From Flectonema sp. DT1601 (lineage: Eukaryota; Euglenozoa; Diplonemea; Diplonemida; Diplonemidae), in contig OZ025845.1 in the NCBI GenBank assembly GCA_964019425.1, positions 62,001 to 126,000 of the forward strand: DNA of 64,000 nucleotides. The letters are read 5' to 3'. The first letter of the stretch is position 1. Every line of letters begins with the position of its first letter. Shown here piece after piece: positions 11,440 to 22,179 of the stretch. A program made the translations under genes and the position numbers. The notes below the pieces were generated by a model that made no database searches, was not told the origin of the DNA, and was given only the letters and a program-made list of their open reading frames with translations.

Positions 11440-14415
11440 TCAAGGCTGTTCAATGTAACGATTTAGTGGTGGAGACATTGCAGCATCAGACCTAGTGAAT
11501 GATGAGGGCGCCTTAGAACTTGGTGATGAGGTCACGCGAGCAATAGTTTTACCACTGTTACGAGATGACAGAGAGTCAACACGAGAGCGGAGTTGTTTAC
11601 TTGTCGTCTTTGAAGGATGTCTTGCCAAAGCATCGTGAGCAGCAACCATTTGAGTTGGAATCGTACATGAATTACGAAAGACTCGAATGTACTCATTAGG
11701 AACAGAACCAGTCATAGCAGTGACCTCAGACATGCATGCCTTAACTCTATCAGCGATTGCTGCAGCTGCATCATTCTCAATTCTTTCAAACATATCAATC
11801 GCTTCATTAAGACCATCAGATGTTAAAGTTAACCAAGCTTGATTATAAGCATCATTCTCTTGAGCTCCTGAGTCAAGAGCGTACATCCATTCACCTGCAG
11901 CAGCGTGATTTGCTTCAGCAGCGTAGTAAACAACTTGTTTCCTTCCACCTTCACCTTTTATATAATCAACTGGGTAGTGAGCAACCACACCTCTCAGTTC
12001 TTCTGCTGAAATATGATCAACAATCAAATCTAAAGAAAGCTCTCTACTAATTGTGTGCATTACTTTACTTGATTCTACAGCCTTACCGAGTACTGCTGGG
12101 GACTTCATTCCAGTAGTACCTAAGTTACCAACAAAAACAGAACTTGTACCCAATCCAACAGCTGGTAATAAGTACTGACTCACTGCTGGATAGTGTTTTA
12201 CAACTTCGTTTCGGATTTGAAGGTGCCGGTCTCTGACTTTCATGTAGAAACGAGCGGCTTTTGGAGCTGATGAGAGGCAGTGGGACAGACCACCAAAACT
12301 GATATCAACAACATCAGCATTAAATCCAACAACAACACCAGAATACTCATGAATGTCAGTAACACAAGCATGGATCCACGAAGAGTGAATATCACATATA
12401 ATACCAGAGTCGTTAATCGTTCTTACAAAAGCCGCAAAATCATGACATCCCATCCTCAAGTGTGAAGCTCTCTGTCTCTTTGTTAAATGAACTGCCATCA
12501 GACCTCCCGTATTACGTTTCTTCGTAGCATGTGATCCCGGCAGAGTAATTTCCGCAGAAGAAACACCTGAACCGCTGTAGTTATTTTGTAATTCAATTGT
12601 ATTGTTACCAAGTGGTGTACGACGTGCTCCAGCACTCTTCGAACCATTGCTGACTTCACTTTGACCATTTACGAGTGGAGTACCCGAGGGAGATGTCGCA
12701 TTTTGAGAAGCTGACAATTGAGGAACACATTCATCATCTGACTCCAGAGAGACGGCGTCTTCCTCATCGAATCTTCCCTGACCGTCTTGTTGGAATACTT
12801 GTGGCATGTATTGTCGATATTCTATCATCGCTTCGACCATTGTACGAAATGATTTATGCATCGAATCTATTTCAATTATCCAAGATTGGTGTCGAGCAGT
12901 ATCGATAACGTCGAGGTGAAGTTTAGCAACCCTCTCCATATCAGCGCTGAGTGATTCAATATTTCTTCCAAAGAACGTCGATGCGACGATTGCGACTACC
13001 ACCAACACGAAGACTACGATAACAACGAGACTGATTACAATTGCTCGGTCTTCTTCAACATCACTTTCGATTCGATCTGTTTCTTGTTGTGATTCAGATA
13101 TGGCAACATCTCTTTCAGTGTGGATGTGACCAGTCACAGCATTAGCTTCCTCAACCGTTACAATCCACCAACCAGTTGATGGAACTTTTGTAACCTTCGC
13201 AAAGTATGAAATTATTCCAACTCTCACTTGTGGTGCTGCTTTCAAATTCTTTGAGGACTCTTGAAATGCTGAATACAATTCATCTACTGTGTCATTAGCA
13301 TGATCTGATCCTGAACCTGATAATGTTGATATCCTTTCAGAATGTACAGAACCATTGTGAGTACTATTCAAATGACTATGGTCTCCCATAATATGTCTAC
13401 TAATTCCTCTGATCACTGGATCATCAGCTTGTTGAGCATCCAGTGCTCCGATGTTAGTTCCGAGTTCTCCACTTATTGGGTTAATCGATTCTACTTCTGT
13501 GGTTCCATTGCCGTGTGAAACTCCAACAAGTTGACCGTCTTCGTTAACGACGTATGCTCTTTCGTGATTGTTAACATGAGCTGCTAGAACTTTATTAATA
13601 GCGTATGTTGAGAATCCAACTGTTATTACTCCCGTAGGTGATAGTTGTGTACTTTGTGTGGTGTCAACTGAGGAGAAGGTTGATCGAAGTATAACATTCG
13701 GTTCTCGTTGATAAGCTGAAACATTTGACCATTGCGGGATATGTGCATCAGGTTTAGTAGTATCAAAGTCACTGATAAGTAACATTCCTGCAAGACCTTT
13801 ATCAGATTGCATAGAACACTTTCCTGACATCTTGTCAGTAGTCCACACGTCTGGATCACAAGGAATGTCACTTCTGAACTCTCCTCTTGCTGTCGGAGTA
13901 CCAAATTCCAAAACTTGTGAACTCGCATCATACGCTATCAACACAGAGGTATTAGCAACGTTCGTGACGGATGATGAATTCTTTTCGTAGTACAACACTC
14001 CAGTTCCATCAAAGAACGTCGCAGTCATGACAGCAATGTGTGCAGATTCCCAAGTTGATAAATATGCACGAGAGTCATCCATTATAGTATCCAAATTAGA
14101 TCCAGAGTGTATTTGTGTTTTAAGGAGGTCCAATATAGTTAATCGAGATCTCCTCACAGAGTCTAAGAATCGCTCTACACTCTCAGCAGCAGTCTCTCCT
14201 TTTGATGCAAGAAGCCAGTTGGTGATTTCCTCAATATCGGATTCACCTTCAGTGAAACACCTGTCTAAGTGGTACTTGCCGTACTTTCTCGTGTTGTCGA
14301 GTGCGTCTTCAGAACTTAACAGCGAGACAGTCAATGAGACGGAAACCGCAATAAGTACTCCGATGCTGATGGCACCGCTTGACAACACTTTTACTGAAAG
14401 CATCATCTTATTCAT
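11440..14415 (-). CDS. Receptor-type class III nucleotide cyclase-like protein A
   Basis: A 991-residue single-pass-type receptor. An N-terminal membrane segment (about 11-33) is followed by a ~420-residue outside region. That region contains GVITVGFSTYAINKVL and YVVNEDGQLVG, which resemble strands of double-Cache (dCache) sensor domains, and many N-glycosylation sequons. A second membrane segment (459-481), a HAMP-like stretch, the YRQYMPQ motif (533-539) and a class III cyclase-like domain (about 650-830) follow. The two metal-site aspartates appear as D659 (GCHDF) and D701 (FNADVVDISFGG). The family GN-G block is present (VGNLGTTGMKSPAVLG), but the usual VNxAxRL asparagine and arginine are not. 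It may therefore be a divergent or regulatory cyclase. In this class the ligand binds outside and cAMP or cGMP would be made inside. A CAG lies one base before the ATG. Protein B (24.7 kb) is its closest relative here. Confidence 0.85.
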   Translation of the reverse strand: MNKMMLSVKVLSSGAISIGVLIAVSVSLTVSLLSSEDALDNTRKYGKYHLDRCFTEGESDIEEITNWLLASKGETAAESVERFLDSVRRSRLTILDLLKTQIHSGSNLDTIMDDSRAYLSTWESAHIAVMTATFFDGTGVLYYEKNSSSVTNVANTSVLIAYDASSQVLEFGTPTARGEFRSDIPCDPDVWTTDKMSGKCSMQSDKGLAGMLLISDFDTTKPDAHIPQWSNVSAYQREPNVILRSTFSSVDTTQSTQLSPTGVITVGFSTYAINKVLAAHVNNHERAYVVNEDGQLVGVSHGNGTTEVESINPISGELGTNIGALDAQQADDPVIRGISRHIMGDHSHLNSTHNGSVHSERISTLSGSGSDHANDTVDELYSAFQESSKNLKAAPQVRVGIISYFAKVTKVPSTGWWIVTVEEANAVTGHIHTERDVAISESQQETDRIESDVEEDRAIVISLVVIVVFVLVVVAIVASTFFGRNIESLSADMERVAKLHLDVIDTARHQSWIIEIDSMHKSFRTMVEAMIEYRQYMPQVFQQDGQGRFDEEDAVSLESDDECVPQLSASQNATSPSGTPLVNGQSEVSNGSKSAGARRTPLGNNTIELQNNYSGSGVSSAEITLPGSHATKKRNTGGLMAVHLTKRQRASHLRMGCHDFAAFVRTINDSGIICDIHSSWIHACVTDIHEYSGVVVGFNADVVDISFGGLSHCLSSAPKAARFYMKVRDRHLQIRNEVVKHYPAVSQYLLPAVGLGTSSVFVGNLGTTGMKSPAVLGKAVESSKVMHTISRELSLDLIVDHISAEELRGVVAHYPVDYIKGEGGRKQVVYYAAEANHAAAGEWMYALDSGAQENDAYNQAWLTLTSDGLNEAIDMFERIENDAAAAIADRVKACMSEVTAMTGSVPNEYIRVFRNSCTIPTQMVAAHDALARHPSKTTSKQLRSRVDSLSSRNSGKTIARVTSSPSSKAPSSFTRSDAAMSPPLNRYIEQP

Positions 14416-14730
14416 TCTGAGGAATAATTATATTTTATTTACTTACAAAGTCAAACACATCAAAAGAGAGCGCGAATAACGTTTGTGTATAATCTGTGAA
14501 AACAAAAAAAATATCTTAATAAACTTGTTTGATCAAAGATGTCTACTTTTGACTGATACGAAGGATGACAATAAAATAATTGTGACGGGGATGGGGAACA
14601 GTGAACTTTTTTTTTGTTTTTTTTTTTTTGTTTGCTTGAAAATCACTTCATAAATAAAATATATTTCAAAAAAAGAAGAAAAAAACAAGGAATACAACCA
14701 CGGAAGCACCCTGGCTGATAATTTGTAAGT

Positions 14731-14777
14731 ATTTTTTTTTATTTTTTATTTTTTATTTTTTATTTTTTATTTTTTTT
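14731..14777. repeat. (TTTTTTA)n minisatellite
   Basis: Five or so tandem units of six or more T plus one A. Likely produced by slippage in a poly(T) run. Confidence 0.85.
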
Positions 14778-17700
14778 GCGTACGAATCCTGAACTTTGTG
14801 AAAGCTAAAAGGGCGTGTGATACCTTTTTCTTTTCTTTTAGACAACGATACGATAATCAAACTAAGTTACCAAAGCAGCATCAAATGCTGCTGTGCTGTG
14901 CAACGTTGTCGAAACAGGTCAGACGTTTTCTTTCCAGCGATACAATGAAGTACCACTGAATAACAGCTGTGAGCGGCAAGCATAGTTTGATATAAGGAAA
15001 GGTGCGAGTGAGGGTTCTTTTATAACGACAGAATGATTAATCCAGACATGGGGCTCCAGTTCTCTGATAATTAACATGTCGTCGTAAGCCTTTTTTTTTT
15101 TGAATTTTTTTTTTTTTTTTGCACACATTCCTCTCTGACTACAGTAAGAATGCAATCACAACTAAGTAATAAAAAGATAATACGCAACAAATAGATTTTG
15201 CAATTAAAAAAATAATAAATTAGGGAAAGAATTTCGCTATTTAGTAAGCGTTGAAAATATGATGTGGCAGAGCATTCGCACCTCAACATGACTATCACAA
15301 AAACAAGTAGAAAAATAAAACCACACTAAAATTTCATGTCACTGGTGCGTGGGTATAGTTTTTTGCGAGTGTTTTGGCTGACACCCTCAATAATAATAAA
15401 AAAAACACACTTTTTCAAGAAAAAAAAAAAAAAAAAAAAAAAAAACCACCCTTTTTTTTTTTCCCCCCCCACCACAATAATATGAATATTTACTTGTATT
15501 GCAGTGCAACAACACCACTAGATGAAGAAAAGTACCGAAGTTAGTGCTACCGCTGTTTCCTCAGCTGAGGATGCTACAATCGAATCGCATTCAACAGTAG
15601 CAAATATCCAAAGAAGCTGATTCTAAAATTTTTGTTGTGCCGTGATAGTATGCAACTGACTCTCTCAAATCCATAAGTGAGAATAAGAGCAGGCAGACTG
15701 AGGTAAAGAGAGAGAAGGAATAGAAAGAAAAAAGAAGAAAAAAAAAAAAGCAAAATCCAAAAGGGTGTTGATGGCCAATGGGACTTCCCTAAGATATGTA
15801 AAGGAAATCCAAAGCCTTTCAAAATTAATGGATTAGTAGATATGAACCTTCTTGTGAGAAAAGGATATATCGAAATGTGTGAAGTAGTTGAAGAACAAAA
15901 AAAAATAAAATAAAGGCAGTCTTGGACCACAACAAGTAGTGCATTCATTCTTCAATAATGAGATGAAAATTTATTACTTTCCTCCTCCCCCCCCCCGCGA
16001 TCGATTATTTGTAACGTCCGGTAATGCTTCAATTCAAAAAAAACAAAAAAAAAAACAGACAAAATAAACTCCAAAACATCACTTTGAAAAAAAAAAAAAA
16101 GTGGTAATTTGATACTGCATTTTTAAGCTCAAAAGAACAACAATTTCTCCGACAATCGTGACACTGACAGCGGCAGCGTAGTGAATAACTGCAAATAAAT
16201 AAATAATGCCACTGGAGGCCACGTGAAAGGGGAAAGAGATGTCCAAAACAGAATAGCAATCTCGGCAACACAGTACCATTGCATTTGATGTGTTGTGTTG
16301 TAGGGCGAGACGCGGACACAACGAATAAATAAATGTCAGAAAATTGATTGCAAATAAAAAAAAGAGTTTAATAAAGAGAGTATGCATAACAAGGAAAAAA
16401 ATAAAACTAACCCAATAAGAACCCCAGAGACATCGACTATTCAGATTAAAACAAAGCAGATTGATGAGAGACGGGGTGGGAGTTACTACAAATAATTATT
16501 TTGTACCGTGATTTCTGCTTGTGTGAAACGAAGCTAAGTGAGCTTTCAACGGAAGCAGAAAATCCAACTTTACAAAACACCCATATAACCATATAAACTA
16601 ATGTTCACTTCCCGTTTTCTTCGCAGTCAATAAAAGTCAACTGCACCTTGCTTAAACTTTAGCAAAGCACCCAGACCATTGATTACGTTAAGAAAAAAAA
16701 TACCACACGAAAATAAACAAACAAAAAAAAAAAGAACGAGAACACTCACCAGAAAAAGATCCGAACGCATCAGGTGTCTCAAAAATATAAGAAAAAAAGG
16801 TAAATTAATTTTTAAGTCAAAAAAGAAAAAGAAAAAAAAAGAAGACTTAACTATTTTATTGCAGTGAATTTCATGTCCGAAAATTACGTACAAATAACGC
16901 AGCGAAGTCATGTGAAGCAACCACCTTAGCCGATCAGTTTTTCTTTTTTTTTAAATTTTTTTTTTTTTTAGTGTCTGCATATTCTCGTGGGATCAGCTGA
17001 GAAGTATCTCTCCAGTGGCGCTACTTCTTAAAAAGTAGAGAACAATAAGTTACCCTTGAGAATTTAAATAGGAGCAACCAACACAACAAAACGCAACACA
17101 ACAACAGTAGTTAAGACAAGTTCCTACTTTATTCTTAAAAAACAGAATGAAAAGGTTTCGTACGGACTATCACATTCAGTGTTAGTCAGAGAAGGGTTAA
17201 AAAGAACAGAACTACATCCAATGAAGGGTGCAGCCTTTTAACTTGTTGGAGATGAAAAAAGAAAATAAATAAAAGTTCTCCAACAAACAGAGCAAAATAA
17301 TAATCAAAAAAAAAAAAAAAAAAAAAAAAAACACATTCAGAATAGGGAAAGAAAATTCTTTCTTTCCGTTAATCATTACTAATAAAGTTCAATAAAAAAA
17401 AAAAAAAAAAAAAAAAACTATTTTACTAAAATCAACAGTGGTAGGCTAAGACTAAATAACTTAAAAAAAAAACGTTATTTTTTTTTTTCATATTTTTGAA
17501 AAAACCCCGGTGTTGTGCAAGCAGTAATGTTCTTCAAATATAAAAATCAATTTTTAAAAAAAAAAAAAAGAAATTTTCTGCGAGAAAAAAAATTGCAAAC
17601 AATGAAATAGTATAAAATCAAGACTGCAGCATATCGAGATGCATGCCCTAGCATTACATCGGAGTCCTCGTCAACCAAATATAACAAGCGAGGATCTTTC

Positions 17701-18317
17701 ACATGCGCCAACAAAATCAGCTGTTAGATAACTATGTTGTGACTAACGCACTTTTTCTGTTCTTTTATTTTTTTTGCTGGAGAGAGGAAACAAAACTAGG
17801 AATGCTAAACTACGAAGGTGCCTTCTCCATATTTTTTTTTTTTTTAAAAAAATAGGGCACCTCGTCTTCCTTTTTCCTAAAATCAGTTACATCTCGTATC
17901 GTTAATAAGCAAAAAAAGGTGGAGACGCTATGAATAATGATTAAAAAAAAAATCCGAACAAACAAAACGAAAAATAATGTCTTTTTTGAGGAATTGAAGA
18001 AAGCGAGAAAACCACTCCCACTAAGTCAAAAAGACTACAACAGAAGGGGGGGGACAAACTAACAAACTAACAATGAATTACAAAGTGGCTGAGACCGTAC
18101 AAAAAAAAAAGAGTCATGATTTTCACAACCTTATACCCCCGATAGAAATAAATTTTGTTGTTAAAGTTTCTTGTTTCAAATAACTATCAAATAAAGGCGA
18201 TTAAAAAAAGAAAAAAGGAAAAAAAAATGTATCAACGCTCAAGATTTAAGTAGATGAGAATTATGTCCTTCCGACATGAATGTACTTACAGTATTCTCAC
18301 TGCTAGCAATCTGAGTT

Positions 18318-18348
<31 letters not shown>

Positions 18349-18568
18349 GTGTTTCTGATTGTTAAGACTGGTGCCCTGACATAACGAAAACAATCGCAAA
18401 AATAATCGTTTCCTGTTTTTTTTTTTTTTTTTTTTTTTTTGAAAAAATAATTTGTTTTTTGCACAACAAAATTAAGAATGAAAAATATATCACACCGTAT
18501 TATATTACACTTATCCTTTTTTTTTTTTTTTTTTTTTGGTAAGTAAGCTGTGTTTGAACCGATTTTTA

Positions 18569-18745
18569 TTTTTATTTTATTTATTTATTTACGAAGCCAA
18601 AAAAATCAGGAAAAAGTTCAACAGGAGCCAACCGTGAAACTCTCTCTCTCACAAACGATAAAAGACGTAGAATAACCTGAAAACAAATGACTACCTAAAC
18701 CCACTGCCCGCGCTAGCAGACAGCGTTGGAGACGGCTGATAAACG
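18569..18745 (-). mobile_element. SINE-like retroposon (repeat family 1, copy c) with target-site duplication
   Basis: A 177-bp unit flanked by the direct repeat CCGATTTTTA at 18559-18568 and 18746-18755. On the minus strand it starts CGTTTATCAGCC and ends GGCTTCGTAAATAAATAAAT followed by an A/T-rich tail, as expected for a target-primed retroposon. It shares its 3' third with the copies at 1371, 3551 and 35428. I see no tRNA A or B box, so the 5' end is not obviously tRNA-derived. A 5'-truncated LINE tail or a SINE using a LINE tail are both possible. No open frame. Confidence 0.65.
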
Positions 18746-19194
18746 CCGATTTTTACATTAATAAGAAATAAGAGAATGATAAGAAAAGAAAAGATGATGA
18801 CCAATAAAACAAAACAAGACAATTACACTAAAAGGAAAGAACTACACAATATCCACTCACCCAAGAGGATATCACTCAGCAGGAGGCGTCTTAATCGGGA
18901 GAAAAGATTGAACTAAATACTGAATAAAGCTGAAAGAGGTTTAAATACGCAGTTGAAATTCTTTGTTGAAAAAAACAGAATAATTAGTAAAAAGAGGATC
19001 CAATAGTCCCTTAAAGTCATGATCAAACATATTCATGAGCAACGTTTTTTCTAAAGCCTTAGTTGATTAACCATATGAATCTGATTATTATTATTATTAT
19101 TATTTTTTTTTTTTTGGACCGAGAAAAACAAGAAATCTCTTCGCTTCTTCAAAAGTTATAACAATTTCATTCATCACATAATGAATCGTTCTGA

Positions 19195-19228
<34 letters not shown>

Positions 19229-19702
19229 GTTATATCTTCAGTCTTTTATCTGTTTTTTTTTTTTTTTTCCTCCCAGCAGAAGGGGATGAATTGCTTGATT
19301 AGGTTTATACGAATATAAATCTCTATATTTTGTATCAAAAAAAAAAAAAAAAAAAAAAAACTCATGACACAAGTGACTAATTATGTTAAATAAAACTCTG
19401 CGAATGACGTAAATACTCAACCCATGCATTGTCTCTTTTTTCCATATTGTCATTCAGTAGTAGCACGAATCAATAATTCAATTTTCGAATTAATCGCGAG
19501 TAATACGACAGAGTTTAGTTTTTTTTTTACTTATAGTCTCTCCAAGTCAAGAAAAAAAAAAAAAAAAAAAATTAAAATTCTTTTTACAAAAAGAATTTTT
19601 GTTGGTTATTATTTGCTGTATCGTAGCACACTACCAGGCGGAACACTCACCCTAAATAAATTAAACCAGTAATGCCTGAATTGAGTTGGAGTGACATGAG
19701 GG

Positions 19703-19759
19703 GTTAGCTGTTCGAGTTTGTACGTAAAATACAAATGTATTGTATCATAAAACAACATA
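19703..19759. mobile_element. Repeat family 3, copy a: 57-bp insertion with 9-bp direct repeats
   Basis: The block GTTAGCTGTTCGAGTTTGTA...ATCATAAAACAACATA is flanked by ACATGAGGG at 19694-19702 and again at 19760-19768. The same block occurs at 29680-29739. Inside are two small inverted repeats, TTTGTA/TACAAA and ATACAA/TTGTAT. Because homology with the second copy runs a few bases into the flanks, the true duplication may be shorter than 9 bp. Non-autonomous element of unknown class. Confidence 0.5.
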
Positions 19760-20666
19760 ACATGAGGGTGGGAGGTTGAATGGTTCAACATAAAAATGTT
19801 GGGGCATCAAATGGATTTGAAGTCAGAAAAACTTTTAATTGAAAAGTCCAGAGTGGGGATGCTTATTGAAATAACACGAGAGTCGGTAAAAAAAAGATTT
19901 AAAAGCACGGCCGACCAAAACTTATTTTAGAAAAAGGAATAATATGAAAGGAAAAAAAAAATAATAAAATAAAAAGCAACTCTCGCAAAAAAAAACATAA
20001 GTGAATTAACGCCACTCCTTAAACAATAAAAAAGTGATATTTACGAAGTGAACTAAAGAAAAAAAAACAATAATTTATTCTCGCAAATGTACGACGGCAA
20101 AAATAAGAACAATAAAATGAAGTTAACACTTCCTGTTTTAGAAGTAAAATGGGTTTTGCTCCATATTTTTATTTTTCTTCAAATTCATAACCACGTCTTC
20201 CTTTTCACTGATGCCCATCAGAAGCCAGCTAGCACTGTTGTCTGCAATAATAAGCAGAATAGAGTTATAAAAAAAAAAGGGGCGGAAAAAAATTTTTTTT
20301 GCAATGTAGAAAAAACAGTAAATAAACTTTAAAATACTCAAAGAAAGTAAAAAAAAGATTATATACTTTTTTCACAAAGAAAAAAAGAAGAGGAAGTCTT
20401 GTTAAGCATATTTATATAATAATATAAACAATATGTATCAAAAGTTAACTAAAATGTTTTTTTTTTCCAAAATTTTGGTCAGCATTTATTTCCAGGGGGG
20501 TGAAATTAAGTTGATTTGGGCAAAAAAGAGAACAAAAAAAAAAAAAAAAAAAAAAATTCAAAAAGCGAATATTGTGGCAGAATGTCGAGCGAGTGCATTA
20601 AAGAAAATAACTGATTTCAGAGTGCATGAATACATCTGATGGAAGTACTTCAGTAAATATTCAACA

Positions 20667-20800
20667 ACACCCTCCGAAGGAAGGGTCCCCCTGTCTATTG
20701 GACAGAGGCAGCACAACTTCGCACACAACTCCGTAGGCTGAGCGTAATATTCGAGAGAGTCCTGTTTGAGGTCTTTTCAACCCTCAGCACGGTCACTTTT
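20667..20800 (+). ncRNA. Possible structured RNA (tandem hairpins)
   Basis: A patch of higher G+C in A/T-rich DNA. It has two adjacent hairpins: ACCCT (20669-20673) with AGGGT (20682-20686), and CCCCTGTC (20688-20695) with GACAGAGG (20701-20708, one mismatch). Further on, GCTGAG and CTCAGC could pair around a third stem. No family is recognised and there is no second copy in the window. Either strand could be the transcribed one. Confidence 0.25.
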
Positions 20801-22074
20801 TTGAGATTTGTTCTTGAAGCACCAAAACAACAGTAGTAGAGAATTCACCAATTTATTTTGGACATGTGTTGCAATTTTCAGAAACTTGGGCGTTCTTCCA
20901 AAAAAAAAAAAAAAAAATCAAAAAAAAACTCTAAAATCACCACAAAACCGCTGCCCCTTTTCTATTTAAATTGATATTTTTTATTTTTATTTTTTTTTTT
21001 TTTTTTGAGATGAGTTTATCACAACAAGAAAATAAAAATAATCAAACCAATGAAACGTAGGACATTCAAAGGAAATAATGGCTTCAAGATGAACTTCAAT
21101 TTTTTTTTTTCTTTTTTTTTTTTTTTTTCTCGGAAGTTTAATCACTCAGGTAATTAGTTAACAAAATACAGAACTGATGACTAGGAGGGGTCTGAGTCTG
21201 GATAGCCCGTATCAGTCCTTAGTAAAAACCCAATCACGAAGATCATAGTTTTAGCTTCGGCTGGAAGTTAGAAGAGGGCGAAATTGTCGCCTCAAAAAAG
21301 AAAAGAAATAAATAAAAATAAATCGCCTCCACGAAACTCAAGTGTTCCGTCACGAAAACACTTTTTCCTCAACAAATGATTCTACTGTGAGGATAGATAA
21401 ATTCAAACATTGCAAAATAATAATAAAAACTAATAATTTAACAAAACCGAGAGCTGGTAATCCGAACCTACGAAAAGGACGCTCACTGAGATCATATCGA
21501 AGATTCGCACAGTGAAGCCATTCTAATTAAGATACTTGTTTTTTTTTGTTTTTTGTCAACCGTAAACGCAACCAAAATAAAAAAAAAGAATTCAGCAATC
21601 TTCACATTTTTACTTTTTTACTCACATTTTTGATTTTTGCGCAACCAGGTACAAAATCCTAATAAAGGAAATAGGTTAGTTACGCTGCCGCAATTCTCTT
21701 TCTGCCGAACCGAATGGGTTTTGTAGGTACAAAAAAAAAAAAAAGAGAAGAAAAAAAAATAGTAATTTTACACTACGTGACTTCATCGAGACCGACACAG
21801 AGTCTGGCTTCAAAAACAGATAGCGAATGCTGTTGAGTGCGAAACTGATATCAAAAGTTTTTTTTTATCCATTCATTCAACCGAATAATAATAGTAGTAT
21901 GTATAAAAGTAGTAGTAGTTTTTTTTTTTTTTTTTTTTTTCTTTGATTTTGAATTTGACGTGACTTACTCTCATGCTTCTATGTGAAATGTATTTGGGTT
22001 GGTTTTTTGAAAGAATGATTATTAATAAGAAAACATTAAGATTAGCTCTTTATTTTTTTTTTTTTTTTTTGATA

Positions 22075-22179
22075 AGCAGACAAGTATTACTTTAACGCAA
22101 ATGTTGACATAATAAATAGCTCTTAATCTGAATGGTTTTCTCTCTGACTCAGTCGGTGCAAAAAAAAAAAAAAAAAAAA
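22075..22179 (+). repeat. Repeat family 2, copy a (poly(A)-tailed structured repeat, 5'-truncated)
   Basis: Carries the family 3' part: GCTCTTAATCTGAATGGTT, then the hairpin CTGACTCAGTCGG, then GTGC and a poly(A) run (22160-22179). The 5' partner arm of the long stem is missing, so this copy is probably 5'-truncated. Two fuller copies lie at 27733 and 33954. Confidence 0.65.
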
